64,000 nt of DNA from Hydractinia symbiolongicarpus (GCF_029227915.1 NC_079885.1:14767001-14831000), one strand, 5' to 3'; counted from the stretch's first letter, positions 37,034 through 49,551 are shown. Numbers and translations: made by a program. Notes: generated by a model not told the origin, from the sequence alone.

Positions 37034-37483
37034 ATTGACTTTTTCACGTTACATTATTTATCATTACGACTGTGACGTATCTTTTTTACGCAATAGCCGC
37101 TGAGTAAATCAAGAAAGAAACATGATTAGAAGTTGCTTTCCCTTCAAAACGGCTACAATCGTGCTGCAATAAATGCGCCACGTCGCAAATGAATGGATTA
37201 CGAGCGTCAGACAAAGAAAATGACGATGTACTTACTTTGCTAACTAACTTTGTCATATGAAAATTAAGTCTGAAAGTACCCTAGATTGCCTTCGTTGGAA
37301 CTTTTTACCGGAAATCATAAAGCGCATTATTGTTGTAAAGAATCGATAGCGCTTAAAAAGAGCTTTCAAATGCACATAAACACGACCTATTCCGGATGAT
37401 CCAGTCAAGAAATATGACCTTTAAAGTTTGAACCATTTTCGATGTAATGTGCTAATAAATCGTAGATATCTGCCCGTTTGTTT

Positions 37484-37602
37484 GTCTACGACCATACCAC
37501 GATGAACATACCTGTTCTCGTCCGATCACGGAAGTTAAGCATCGTCGGGCCGGGATAGTACTTGGATGGGGCACCGCCTGGAAACTCCTGGTGTCGTAGG
37601 CT
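37484..37602 (+). rRNA. 5S rRNA copy 67, A99 class with C26T
   Basis: GAACATACC is shared with copies 82 and 100. Confidence 0.96.
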
Positions 37603-38052
37603 ATTGACTTTTTCACGTTACATTATTTATCATTACGACTGTGACGTATCTTTTTTACGCAATAGCCGCTGAGTAAATCAAGAAAGAGACATGATTACAA
37701 GTTGCTTTCCCTTCAAAACGGCTACAATCGTGCTGAAATAAATGCGCCACGTCGCAAATGAATGGATTACGAGCGTCAGACAAAGAAAATGGCGATGTAC
37801 TTACTTTGCTAACTAACTTTGTCATATGAAAATTAAGTCTGAAAGTACCCTAGATTGCCTTCGTTGGAACTTTTTACCGGAAATCTCAAAGCGCATTATT
37901 GTCGTAAAGAATCGATAGCGCTTAAAAGGAGCTTTCAAATGCACATAAACACGAACTATTTCCGATCACCCAGTCAAGAATTGTGATCTTTAAAGTTCGA
38001 ACCATTTTCGATGTAATGTGCTAATAATTCGTAGATATCTACCCGTATGTTT

Positions 38053-38171
38053 GTCTACGACCATACCACGATGAACACACCTGTTCTCGTCCGATCACGG
38101 AAGTTAAGCATCGTCGGGCCGGGATAGTACTTGGATGGGGAACCGCCTGGGATCTCCCGGTGTCGTAGGCT
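38053..38171 (+). rRNA. 5S rRNA copy 68, type A with G89A
   Basis: GGGGAACCGCC in the helix IV loop and box C; otherwise intact. First of the duplicated pair with copy 70; also matches copy 101. Confidence 0.96.
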
Positions 38172-38621
38172 ATTGACGTTTTCACGTTACATTATTTATC
38201 ATCACGACTGTGACGTATCTTTTTTACGCAATAGCCGCCGAGTAAATCAAGTAAGGGACATGATTAGAAGTTTCTTTCCCTTAAAAAGGGCTACAATATT
38301 GCTGCAATAAATGCGCCACGTCGCAAATGAATGGATTAGGAGCGTCAGATAAAGAAAATGGCGATGTAGTTACTTTGCTAATTAACTTTGTCATATGAAA
38401 ATTAAGTCTGCAAGTACCCTAGATTGCCTTCGTTGGAACTTTTTACCGGAAATCATAAAGCGCATTATTGTTGTAAATAATCGATAGCGCTTAAAAAGAG
38501 CTTTCAAATACACATAGACACGACCTATTCCGGATGATCCAGTCAAGAAATATGACCTTTAAAGTTTGAACCATTTTCGATGTAATGTGCTAATAAATTG
38601 TAGATATCGGCCCGTTTGTTT

Positions 38622-38740
38622 GTCTACGACCATACCACTATGAACACACCTGTTCTCGTCCGATCACGAAAGTTAAGCATCGTCGGGCCGGGATAGTACT
38701 TGGATGGGGCACCGCCTGGAAACTCCTGGTGTCGTAGGCT
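38622..38740 (+). rRNA. 5S rRNA copy 69, hybrid: T18 5' part, A99 tail
   Basis: G18T and G48A, then C89, G99A, A101, T106. No other gene combines these. It is the junction of the 1,138-bp tandem duplication, with the exchange between bases 48 and 89 (38669-38710). Confidence 0.95.
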
Positions 38741-39190
38741 ATTGACTTTTTCACGTTACATTATTTATCATTACGACTGTGACGTATCTTTTTTACGCAA
38801 TAGCCGCTGAGTAAATCAAGAAAGAGACATGATTACAAGTTGCTTTCCCTTCAAAACGGCTACAATCGTGCTGAAATAAATGCGCCACGTCGCAAATGAA
38901 TGGATTACGAGCGTCAGACAAAGAAAATGGCGATGTACTTACTTTGCTAACTAACTTTGTCATATGAAAATTAAGTCTGAAAGTACCCTAGATTGCCTTC
39001 GTTGGAACTTTTTACCGGAAATCTCAAAGCGCATTATTGTCGTAAAGAATCGATAGCGCTTAAAAGGAGCTTTCAAATGCACATAAACACGAACTATTTC
39101 CGATCACCCAGTCAAGAATTGTGATCTTTAAAGTTCGAACCATTTTCGATGTAATGTGCTAATAATTCGTAGATATCTACCCGTATGTTT

Positions 39191-39309
39191 GTCTACGACC
39201 ATACCACGATGAACACACCTGTTCTCGTCCGATCACGGAAGTTAAGCATCGTCGGGCCGGGATAGTACTTGGATGGGGAACCGCCTGGGATCTCCCGGTG
39301 TCGTAGGCT
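39191..39309 (+). rRNA. 5S rRNA copy 70, type A with G89A
   Basis: Duplicate of copy 68. Confidence 0.96.
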
Positions 39310-39759
39310 ATTGACGTTTTCACGTTACATTATTTATCATCACGACTGTGACGTATCTTTTTTACGCAATAGCCGCCGAGTAAATCAAGTAAGGGACATG
39401 ATTAGAAGTTTCTTTCCCTTAAAAAGGGCTACAATATTGCTGCAATAAATGCGCCACGTCGCAAATGAATGGATTAGGAGCGTCAGATAAAGAAAATGGC
39501 GATGTAGTTACTTTGCTAATTAACTTTGTCATATGAAAATTAAGTCTGCAAGTACCCTAGATTGCCTTCGTTGGAACTTTTTACCGGAAATCATAAAGCG
39601 CATTATTGTTGTAAATAATCGATAGCGCTTAAAAAGAGCTTTCAAATACACATAGACACGACCTATTCCGGATGATCCAGTCAAGAAATATGACCTTTAA
39701 AGTTTGAACCATTTTCGATGTAATGTGCTAATAAATTGTAGATATCGGCCCGTTTGTTT

Positions 39760-39878
39760 GTCTACGACCATACCACTATGAACACACCTGTTCTCGTCCG
39801 ATCACGAAAGTTAAGCATCGTCGGGCCGGGATAGTACTTGGATGGGGGACCGCCTCGGAACTCCTGGTGTCGTAGGCT
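39760..39878 (+). rRNA. 5S rRNA copy 71, T18 + C97
   Basis: G18T, G48A, G97C, T101A, C106T; partner of copy 102. The spacer has TTACATTACTTATC. Confidence 0.95.
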
Positions 39879-40328
39879 ATTGACTTTTTCATGTTACATT
39901 ACTTATCATTACGACTGTGACGTATCTTTTTTACGCAATAGCTGCTGAGTAAATCAAGAAAGAGACATGATTAGAAGTTGCTTTCCCTTCAAAACGGCTA
40001 CAATCGTGCTGCAATAAATGCGCCACGTCGCAAATGAATGGATTACGAGCGTCAGACAAAGAAAATGGCGATGTACTTACTTTGCTAACTAACTTTGTCA
40101 TATGAAAATTAAGTCTGAAAGTACCCTAGATTGCCTTCGTTGGAACTTTTTACCGGAAATCATAAAGCGCATTATTGTTGTAAAGAATCGATAGCGCTTA
40201 AAAAGAGCTTTCAAATGCACATAAACACGACCTATTCCGGATGATCCAGTCAAGAAATATGACCTTTAAAGTTTGAACCATTTTCGATGTAATGTGCTAA
40301 TAAATCGTAGATATCTGCCCGTCTGTTT

Positions 40329-40447
40329 GTCTACGACCATACCACGATGAACACACCTGTTCTCGTCCGATCACGGAAGTTAAGCATCGTCGGGCCGGGA
40401 TAGTACTTGGATGGGGCACCGCCTGGAAACTCCTGGTGTCGTAGGCT
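40329..40447 (+). rRNA. 5S rRNA copy 72, A99 class
   Basis: The flank has GCCCGTCTGTTTG, shared only with copy 103. Confidence 0.96.
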
Positions 40448-40897
40448 ATTGACTTTTTCACGTTACATTATTTATCATTACGACTGTGACGTATCTTTTT
40501 TACGCAATAGCCGCTGAGTAAATCAAGAAAGAGACATGATTACAAGTTGCTTTCCCTTCAAAACGGCTACAATCGTGCTGCAATAAATGCGCCACGTCGC
40601 AAATGAATGGATTACGAGCGTCAGACAAAGAAAATGGCGATGTACTTACTTTGCTAACTAACTTTGTCATATGAAAATTAAGTCTGAAAGTACCCTAGAT
40701 TTCCTTGGTTGGAACTTTTTACCGGAAATCTTAAAGCGCATGGTTGTCGTAAAGAATCGATAGCGCTTAAAAAGAGCTTTCAAATACACATAAACACGAT
40801 TTATTCCGGATGATCCAGTCAAGAAATATGACCTTTAAAGTTTGAACCATTTTCGATGTAATGTGCTAATAAATCGTAGATATCTGCCCGTTTGTTT

Positions 40898-41016
40898 GTC
40901 TACGACCATACCACGATGAACACACCTGTTCTCGTCCAATCACGGAATGTAAGCATCGTCGGGCCGGGATAGTACTTGGATGGGGGACCGCCTGGGAACT
41001 TCTGGTGTCGTAGGCT
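40898..41016 (+). rRNA. 5S rRNA copy 73, TG51 class with G41A
   Basis: Partner of copy 55, 18 units upstream. Confidence 0.95.
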
Positions 41017-41466
41017 ATTGACTTTTTCACGTTACATTATTTATCATTACGACTGTGACGTATCTTTTTTACGCAATAGCCGCTGAGTAAATCAAGAAAG
41101 AAACATGATTAGAAGTTGCTTTCCCTTCAAAACGGCTACAATCGTGCTGCAATAAATGCGCCACGTCGCAAATGAATGGATTACGAGCGTCAGACAAAGA
41201 AAATGGCGATGTACTTACTTTGCTAACTAACTTTGTCATATGAAAATTAAGTCTGAAAGTACCCTAGATTGCCTTCGTTGGAACTTTTTACCGGAAATCA
41301 TAAAGCGCATTATTGTTGTAAAGAATCGATAGCGCTTAAAAAGAGCTTTCAAATGCACATAAACACGACCTATTCCGGATGATCCAGTCAAGAAATATGA
41401 CCTTTAAAGTTTGAACCATTTTCGATGTAATGTGCTAATAAATCGTAGATATCTGCCCGTTTGTTT

Positions 41467-41585
41467 GTCTACGACCATACCACGATGAACACACCTGTTC
41501 TCGTCCGATCACGGAAGTTAAGCATCGTCGGGCCGGGATAGTACTTGGATGGGGCACCGCCTGGAAACTCCTGGTGTCGTAGGCT
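41467..41585 (+). rRNA. 5S rRNA copy 74, A99 class
   Basis: Partner of copy 56. Confidence 0.96.
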
Positions 41586-42035
41586 ATTGACTTTTTCACG
41601 TTACATTATTTATCATTACGACTGTGACGTATCTTTTTTACGCAATAGCCGCTGAGTAAATCAAGAAAGAGACATGATTACAAGTTGCTTTCCCTTCAAA
41701 ACGGCTACAATCGTGCTGCAATAAATGCGCCACGTCGCAAATGAATGGATTAAGAGCGTCAGATAAAGAAAATGGCGATGTAGTTACTTTGCTAATTAAC
41801 TTTGTCATATGAAAATTAAGTCTGCAAGTACCCTAGATTGCCTTCGTTGGAACTTTTTACCGGAAATCATAAAGCGCATTATTGTTGTAAAGAATCGATA
41901 GCGCTTAAAAAGAGCTTTCAAATGCACATAAACACGACCTATTCCGGATGATCCAGTCAAGAAATATGACCTTTAAAGTTTGAACCATTTTCGATGTAAT
42001 GTGCTAATAAATCGTAGATATCGGCCCGTTTGTTT

Positions 42036-42154
42036 GTCTACGACCATACCACTATGAACACACCTGTTCTCGTCCGATCACGAAAGTTAAGCATCGTCGG
42101 GCCGGGATAGTACTTGGATGGGGGACCGCCTGGGATCTCCCGGTGTCGTAGGCT
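42036..42154 (+). rRNA. 5S rRNA copy 75, T18 class with type A tail
   Basis: Partner of copy 57. Confidence 0.95.
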
Positions 42155-42604
42155 ATTGACGTTTTCACGTTACATTATTTATCATCACGACTGTGACGAA
42201 TCTTTTTTACGCAATAGCCGCCGAGTAAATCAAGTAAGGGACATGATTAGAAGTTTCTTTCCCTTAAAAAGGGCTACAATCTTGCTGCAATAAATGCGCC
42301 ACGTCGCAAATGAATGGATTAAGAGCGTCAGATAAAGAAAATGGCGATGTAGTTACTTTGCTAATTAACTTTGTCATACGAAAATTAAGTCTGCAAGTAC
42401 CCTAGATTGCCTTCGTTGGAACTTTTTACCGGAAAACATAAAGCGCATTATTGTCGTAAAGAATCGATAGCGCTTAAAAGGAGCTTTCAAATGCACATAA
42501 ACACGAACTATTTCCGATCACCCAGTCAAGAATTATGATCTTTAAAGTTCGAACAATTTTCGATGTAATGTGCTAATAAATCGTAGATATCTACCCGTAT
42601 GTTT

Positions 42605-42723
42605 GTCTACGACCATACCACGATGAACACACCTGTGTTCGTCCGATCACGGAAGTTAAGCATCGTCGGGCCGGGAGAGTACTTCGATGGGGGACCGCCT
42701 GGGATCTCCCGGTGTCGTAGGCT
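42605..42723 (+). rRNA. 5S rRNA copy 76, G73 class with T33G, C34T
   Basis: Partner of copy 58; private TGCGTCACGTC in the following spacer. Confidence 0.95.
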
Positions 42724-43173
42724 ATTGACTATTTCACGTTACATTATTTATCATTACGACTGTGACGTATCTTTTTTACGCAATAGCCGCTGAGTAAATC
42801 AAGTAAGGGACGTGATTAGAAGTTGCTTTCCCTTCAAAACGGCTAGAATCTTGCTGCAATAAATGCGTCACGTCGCAAATAAATGGATTACGAGCGTCAG
42901 ACAAAGAAAATGGCGATGTAGTTACTTTGCTAATTAACTTTGTCATATGAAAATTAAGTCTGAAAGTACCCTAGATTTCCTTCGTTGGAACTTTTTACCG
43001 GAAATCTTAAAGCGCATGGTTGTCGTAAAGAATCGATAGCGCTTAAAAAGAGCTTTCAAATACACATAAACACGATTTATTCCGGATGATCCAGTCAAGA
43101 AATATGACCTTTAAAGTTTGAACCATTTTCGATGTAATGTGCTAATAAATCGTAGATATCTGCCCGTTTGTTT

Positions 43174-43292
43174 GTCTACGACCATACCACGATGAACACA
43201 CCTGTTCTCGTCCGATCACGGAATGTAAGCATCGTCGGGCCGGGATAGTACTTGGATGGGGGACCGCCTGGGAACTTCTGGTGTCGTAGGCT
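43174..43292 (+). rRNA. 5S rRNA copy 77, TG51 class
   Basis: Partner of copy 59. Confidence 0.95.
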
Positions 43293-43742
43293 ATTGACTT
43301 TTTCACGTTACATTATTTATCATTACGACTGTGACGTATCTTTTTTACGCAATAGCCGCTGAGTAAATCAAGAAAGAAACATGATTAGAAGTTGCTTTCC
43401 CTTCAAAACGGCTACAATCGTGCTGCAATAAATGCGCCACGTCGCAAATGAATGGATTACGAGCGTCAGACAAAGAAAATGGCGATGTACTTACTTTGCT
43501 AACTAACTTTGTCATATGAAAATTAAGTCTGAAAGTACCCTAGATTGCCTTCGTTGGAACTTTTTACCGGAAATCATAAAGCGCATTATTGTTGTAAAGA
43601 ATCGATAGCGCTTAAAAAGAGCTTTCAAATGCACATAAACACGACCTATTCTGGATGATCCAGTCAAGAAATATGACCTTTAAAGTTTGAACCATTTTCG
43701 ATGTAATGTGCTAATAAATCGTAGATATCTGCCCGTTTGTTT

Positions 43743-43861
43743 GTCTACGACCATACCACGATGAACACACCTGTTCTCGTCCGATCACGGAAGTTAAGCA
43801 TCGTCGGGCCGGGATAGTACTTGGATGGGGCACCGCCTGGAAACTCCTGGTGTCGTAGGCT
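43743..43861 (+). rRNA. 5S rRNA copy 78, A99 class
   Basis: Partner of copy 60; the following spacer has private AAGTTTCTTTCCCTTC, an alpha/beta mixture. Confidence 0.96.
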
Positions 43862-44311
43862 ATTGACTTTTTCACGTTACATTATTTATCATTACGACTG
43901 TGACGTATCTTTTTTACGCAATAGCCGCTGAGTAAATCAAGAAAGAGACATGATTACAAGTTTCTTTCCCTTCAAAACGGCTACAATCGTGCTGCAATAA
44001 ATGCGCCACGTCGCAAATGAATGGATTAAGAGCGTCAGATAAAGAAAATGGCGATGTAGTTACTTTGCTAATTAACTTTGTCATATGAAAATTAAGTCTG
44101 CAAGTACCCTAGATTGCCTTCGTTGGAACTTTTTACCGGAAATCATAAAGCGCATTATTGTTGTAAAGAATCGATAGCGCTTAAAAAGAGCTTTCAAATG
44201 CACATAAACACGACCTATTCCGGATGATCCAGTCAAGAAATATGACCTTTAAAGTTTGAACCATTTTCGATGTAATGTGCTAATAAATCGTAGATATCGG
44301 CCCGTTTGTTT

Positions 44312-44430
44312 TTCTACGACCATACCACTATGAACACACCTGTTCTCGTCCGATCACGAAAGTTAAGCATCGTCGGGCCGGGATAGTACTTGGATGGGGG
44401 ACCGCCTGGGATCTCCCGGTGTCGTAGGCT
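44312..44430 (+). rRNA. 5S rRNA copy 79, T18 class with G1T
   Basis: The first base is T (TTTCTACGAC), so the usual purine start and the G1-C118 pair are lost, on top of G18T and G48A. Initiation may shift. Confidence 0.93.
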
Positions 44431-44880
44431 ATTGACGTTTTCACGTTACATTATTTATCATCACGACTGTGACGAATCTTTTTTACGCAATAGCCGCCGA
44501 GTAAATCAAGTAAGGGACATGATTAGAAGTTTCTTTCCCTTAAAAAGGGCTACAATCTTGCTGCAATAAATGCGCCACGTCGCAAATGAATGGATTAAGA
44601 GCGTCAGATAAAGAAAATGGCGATGTAGTTACTTTGCTAATTAACTTTGTCATACGAAAATTAAGTCTGCAAGTACCCTAGATTGCCTTCGTTGGAACTT
44701 TTTACCGGAAAACATAAAGCGCATTATTGTCGTAAAGAATCGATAGCGCTTAAAAGGAGCTTTCAAATGCACATAAACACGAACTATTTCCGATCACCCA
44801 GTCAAGAATTATGATCTTTAAAGTTCGAACAATTTTCGATGTAATGTGCTAATAAATCGTAGATATCTACCCGTATGTTT

Positions 44881-44999
44881 GTCTACGACCATACCACGAT
44901 GAACACACCTGTTTTCGTCCGATCACGGAAGTTAAGCATCGTCGGGCCGGGAGAGTACTTCGATGGGGGACCGCCTGGGATCTCTCGGTGTCGTAGGCT
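44881..44999 (+). rRNA. 5S rRNA copy 80, G73 class with C34T, C105T
   Basis: Partner of copy 65. Confidence 0.95.
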
Positions 45000-45449
45000 A
45001 TTGACTATTTCACGTTACATTATTTATCATTACGACTGTGACGTATCTTTTTTACGCAATAGTCGCTGAGTAAATCAAGTAAGGGACGTGATTAGAAGTT
45101 GCTTTCCCTTCAAAACGGCTAGAATCTTGCTGCAATAAATGCGCCACGTCGCAAATAAATGGATTACGAGCGTCAGACAAAGAAAATGGCGATGTAGTTA
45201 CTTTGCTAATTAACTTTGTCATATGAAAATTAAGTCTGAAAGTACCCTAGATTTCCTTCGTTGGAACTTTTTACCGGAAATCTTAAAGCGCATGGTTGTC
45301 GTAAAGAATCGATAGCGCTTAAAAAGAGCTTTCAAATACACATAAACACGATTTATTCCGGATGATCCAGTCAAGAAATATGACCTTTAAAGTTTGAACC
45401 ATTTTCGATGTAATGTGCTAATAAATCGTAGATATCTGCCCGTTTGTTT

Positions 45450-45568
45450 GTCTACGACCATACCACGATGAACACACCTGTTCTCGTCCGATCACGGAAT
45501 GTAAGCATCGTCGGGCCGGGATAGTACTTGGATGGGGGACCGCCTGGGAACTTCTGGTGTCGTAGGCT
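45450..45568 (+). rRNA. 5S rRNA copy 81, TG51 class
   Basis: Partner of copy 66. Confidence 0.95.
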
Positions 45569-46018
45569 ATTGACTTTTTCACGTTACATTATTTATCATT
45601 ACGACTGTGACGTATCTTTTTTACGCAATAGCCGCTGAGTAAATCAAGAAAGAAACATGATTAGAAGTTGCTTTCCCTTCAAAACGGCTACAATCGTGCT
45701 GCAATAAATGCGCCACGTCGCAAATGAATGGATTACGAGCGTCAGACAAAGAAAATGACGATGTACTTACTTTGCTAACTAACTTTGTCATATGAAAATT
45801 AAGTCTGAAAGTACCCTAGATTGCCTTCGTTGGAACTTTTTACCGGAAATCATAAAGCGCATTATTGTTGTAAAGAATCGATAGCGCTTAAAAAGAGCTT
45901 TCAAATGCACATAAACACGACCTATTCCGGATGATCCAGTCAAGAAATATGACCTTTAAAGTTTGAACCATTTTCGATGTAATGTGCTAATAAATCGTAG
46001 ATATCTGCCCGTTTGTTT

Positions 46019-46137
46019 GTCTACGACCATACCACGATGAACATACCTGTTCTCGTCCGATCACGGAAGTTAAGCATCGTCGGGCCGGGATAGTACTTGG
46101 ATGGGGCACCGCCTGGAAACTCCTGGTGTCGTAGGCT
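46019..46137 (+). rRNA. 5S rRNA copy 82, A99 class with C26T
   Basis: Partner of copy 67; the spacer after it turns into alpha near 46345. Confidence 0.96.
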
Positions 46138-46587
46138 ATTGACTTTTTCACGTTACATTATTTATCATTACGACTGTGACGTATCTTTTTTACGCAATAG
46201 CCGCTGAGTAAATCAAGAAAGAGACATGATTACAAGTTGCTTTCCCTTCAAAACGGCTACAATCGTGCTGAAATAAATGCGCCACGTCGCAAATGAATGG
46301 ATTACGAGCGTCAGACAAAGAAAATGGCGATGTACTTACTTTGCTAATTAACTTTGTCATATGAAAATTAAGTCTGCAAGTACCCTAGATTGCTTTCGTT
46401 GGAACTTTTTACCGGAAATCATAAAGCGCATTATTGTTGTAAAGAATCGATAGCGCTTAAAAAGAGCTTTCAAATGCACATAAACACGACCTATTCCGGA
46501 TGATCCAGTCAAAAAATATGACCTTTAAAGTTTGAACCATTTTCGATGTAATGTGCTAATAAATCGTAGATATCTGCCCGTTTGTTT
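46138..46587 (+). repeat. Hybrid beta/alpha spacer
   Basis: The spacer is beta up to GTACTTACTTTGCTAA (about 46345) and alpha afterwards (CTAATTAAC, CTGCAAG, type B flank). It ends the TG51/A99 block and begins the regular dimers to its right. The private GCTGAAATAAATGC shows its left part is shared with the block at 37.6 kb. Confidence 0.7.
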
Positions 46588-46706
46588 GTCTACGACCATA
46601 CCACGATGAACACACCTGTTCTCGTCCGATCACGGAAGTTAAGCATCGTCGGGCCGGGATAGTACTTGGATGGGGGACCGCCTGGGAACTCCTGGTGTCG
46701 TAGGCT
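46588..46706 (+). rRNA. 5S rRNA copy 83, type B without C89
   Basis: T101A and C106T with G89; otherwise intact. Partner of copy 106. Confidence 0.97.
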
Positions 46707-47156
46707 ATTGACTTTTTCACGTTACATTATTTATCATTACGACTGTGACGTATCTTTTTTACGCAATAGCCGCTGAGTAAATCCAGAAAGAGACATGATT
46801 ACAAGTTGCTTTCCCTTCAAAACGGCTACAATCGTGCTGCAATAAATGCGCTACGTCGCAAATGAATGGATTACGAGCGTCAGACAAAGAAAATGGCGAT
46901 GTACTTACTTTGCTAACTAACTTTGTCATATGAAAATTAAGTCTGAAAGTACCCTAGATTGCCTTCGTTGGAATTTTTTACCGGAAATCTTAAAGCGCAT
47001 TATTGTCGTAAAGAATCGATAGCGCTTAAAAGGAGCTTTCAAATGCACATAAACACGAACTATTTCCGATCACCCAGTCAAGAATTATGATCTTTAAAGT
47101 TTAAACCATTTTCGATGTAATGTGCTAATAAATCGTAGATATCTACCCGTATGTTT

Positions 47157-47275
47157 GTCTACGACCATACCACGATGAACACACCTGTTCTCGTCCGATC
47201 ACGGAAGTTAAGCATCGTCGGGCCGGGATAGTACTTGGATGGGGGACCGCCTCGGAACTCCTGGTGTCGTAGGCT
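47157..47275 (+). rRNA. 5S rRNA copy 84, hybrid: type A flank with C97 tail
   Basis: The flank and spacer before it (AAAGTTTAAACC) match copy 107. The tail (G97C, A101, T106) and AGGCTTTTGAC match copy 108. One 569-bp unit has been lost or gained here, with the exchange between the flank and base 97. Confidence 0.95.
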
Positions 47276-47725
47276 TTTGACTTTTTCACGTTACATTATT
47301 TATCATTACGACTGTGACGTATCTTTTTTACGCAATAGCCGCTGAGTAAATCAAGAAAGAGACATGATTACAAGTTGCTTTCCCTTCAAAACGGCTAGAA
47401 TCGTGTTGCAATAAATGCGCCACGTCGCAAATGAATGGATTACGAGCGTCAGACAAAGAAAATGGCGATGTACTTACTTTGCTAACTAACTTTGTCATAT
47501 GAAAATTAAATCTGAAAGTACCCTAGATTGCCTTCGTTGGAACTTTTTACCGGAAATCTTAAAGCGCATTATTGTCGTAAAGAATCGATAGCGCTTAAAA
47601 GGAGCTTTCAAATGCACATAAACACGAACTATTTCCGATCACCCAGTCAAGAATTATGATCTTTAAAGTTCGAACCATTTTCGATGTAATGTGCTAATAA
47701 ATCGTAGATTTCTACCCGTATGTTT

Positions 47726-47844
47726 GTCTACGACCATACCACGATGAACACACCTGTTCTCGTCCGATCACGGAAGTTAAGCATCGTCGGGCCGGGATAG
47801 TACTTGGATGGGGGACCGCCTGGGATCTCCCGGTGTCGTAGGCT
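47726..47844 (+). rRNA. 5S rRNA copy 85, exact type A
   Basis: Undamaged gene; flank palindrome is disrupted (GTAGATTTCTAC). Confidence 0.98.
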
Positions 47845-48294
47845 ATTGACGTTTTCACGTTACATTATTTATCATCACGACTGTGACGTATCTTTTTTAC
47901 GCAATGGCCGCCGAGTAAATCAAGTAAGGGACATGATTAGAAGTTTCTTTCCCTTACAAAGGGCTACAATCTTGCTGCAATAAATGCGCCACGTCGCAAA
48001 TGAATGGATTAAGAGCGTCAGATAAAGAAAATGGCGATGTAGTTACTTTGCTAATTAACTTTGTCATATGAAAATTAAGTCTGCAAGTACCCTAGATTGC
48101 TTTCGTTGGAACTTTTTACCGGAAATCATAAAGCGCATTATTGTTGTAAAGAATCGATAGCGCTTAAAAAGAGCTTTCAAATGCACATAAACACGATCTA
48201 TTCCGGATGATCCAGTCAAGAAATATGACCCTTAAAGTTTGAACCATTTTCGATGTAATGTGCTAATAAATCGTAGATATCTGCCCGTTTGTTT

Positions 48295-48413
48295 GTCTAC
48301 GACCATACCACAATGAACACACCTGTTCTCGTCCGATCACGGAAGTTAAGCATCGTCGTGCCGGGATAGTACTTTGATGGGGGACCGCCTGGGAATTCCT
48401 GGTGTCGTAGGCT
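48295..48413 (+). rRNA. 5S rRNA copy 86, A18 class with G65T, G81T, C102T
   Basis: G18A (A opposite C60) and G65T (loses C14-G65) weaken helix II; G81T weakens helix IV. Tail A101, T102, T106. Confidence 0.94.
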
Positions 48414-48863
48414 ATTGACTTTTTCACGTTACATTATTTATCATTACGACTGTGACGTATCTTTTTTACGCAATAGCCGCTGAGTAAATCAAGAAAGAGA
48501 CATGATTACAAGTTGCTTTCCCTTCAAAACGGCTACAATCGTGCTGCAATAAATGCGCCACGTCGCAAATGAATGGATTACGAGCGTCAGACAAAGAAAA
48601 TGGCGATGTACTTACTTTGCTAACTAACTTTGTCATATGAAAATTAAGTCTGAAAGTACCCTAGATTGCCTTCGTTGGAACTTTTTACCGGAAATCTTAA
48701 AGCGCATTATTGTCGTAAAGAATCGATAGCGCTTAAAAGGAGCTTTCAAATGCACATAAACACGAACTATTTCCGATCACCCAGTCAAGAATTATGATCT
48801 TTAAAGTTCGAACCATTTTCGATGTAATGTGCTAATAAATCGTAGATTTCTACCCGTATGTTT

Positions 48864-48982
48864 GTCTACGACCATACCACGATGAACACACCTGTTCTCG
48901 TCCGATCACGGAAGTTAAGCATCGTCGGGCCGGGATAGTACTTGGATGGGGGACCGCCTGGGATCTCCCGGTGTCGTAGGCT
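48864..48982 (+). rRNA. 5S rRNA copy 87, exact type A
   Basis: Duplicate of copy 85. Confidence 0.98.
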
Positions 48983-49432
48983 ATTGACGTTTTCACGTTA
49001 CATTATTTATCATCACGACTGTGACGTATCTTTTTTACGCAATAGCCGCCGAGTAAATCAAGTAAGGGACATGATTAGAAGTTTCTTTCCCTTACAAAGG
49101 GCTACAATCTTGCTGCAATAAATGCGCCACGTCGCAAATGAATGGATTAAGAGCGTCAGATAAAGAAAATGGCGATGTAGTTACTTTGCTAATTAACTTT
49201 GTCATATGAAAATTAAGTCTGCAAGTACCCTAGATTGCTTTCGTTGGAACTTTTTACCGGAAATCATAAAGCGCATTATTGTTGTAAAGAATCGATAGCG
49301 CTTAAAAAGAGCTTTCAAATGCACATAAACACGATCTATTCCGGATGATCCAGTCAAGAAATATGACCCTTAAAGTTTGAACCATTTTCGATGTAATGTG
49401 CTAATAAATCGTAGATATCTGCCCGTTTGTTT

Positions 49433-49551
49433 GTCTACGACCATACCACAATGAACACACCTGTTCTCGTCCGATCACGGAAGTTAAGCATCGTCGTGCC
49501 GGGATAGTACTTTGATGGGGGACCGCCTGGGAATTCCTGGTGTCGTAGGCT
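49433..49551 (+). rRNA. 5S rRNA copy 88, A18 class with G65T, G81T, C102T
   Basis: Duplicate of copy 86; the next spacer has private TTGCTTTTCCTTC. Confidence 0.94.

Larger units (their letters stand above)
35777..37602 (+). repeat. Segment duplicated at 44312-46137 (offset 8,535 = 15 units)
   Basis: Both copies have T18, then G73 with private C105T (ATCTCTCGG), TG51, a spacer with AATGACGATGTACTT, and an A99 gene with C26T (GAACATACC). The C105T change occurs nowhere else in the window. Confidence 0.8.
37572..39807 (+). repeat. Tandem duplication of a 1,138-bp dimer
   Basis: The two consecutive dimers share private changes: GCTGAAATAAATGC, ATCTCAAAGCGC, GAATTGTGATC, AATAATTCG, G89A in the gene, ACAATATTGC, ATTAGGAGCG, TAAATAATCG, CACATAGACACG and AATAAATTG. 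The junction lies inside the gene at 38622, between gene bases 48 and 89. The related block at 56.3-57.5 kb has only one dimer at this place. Confidence 0.85.
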
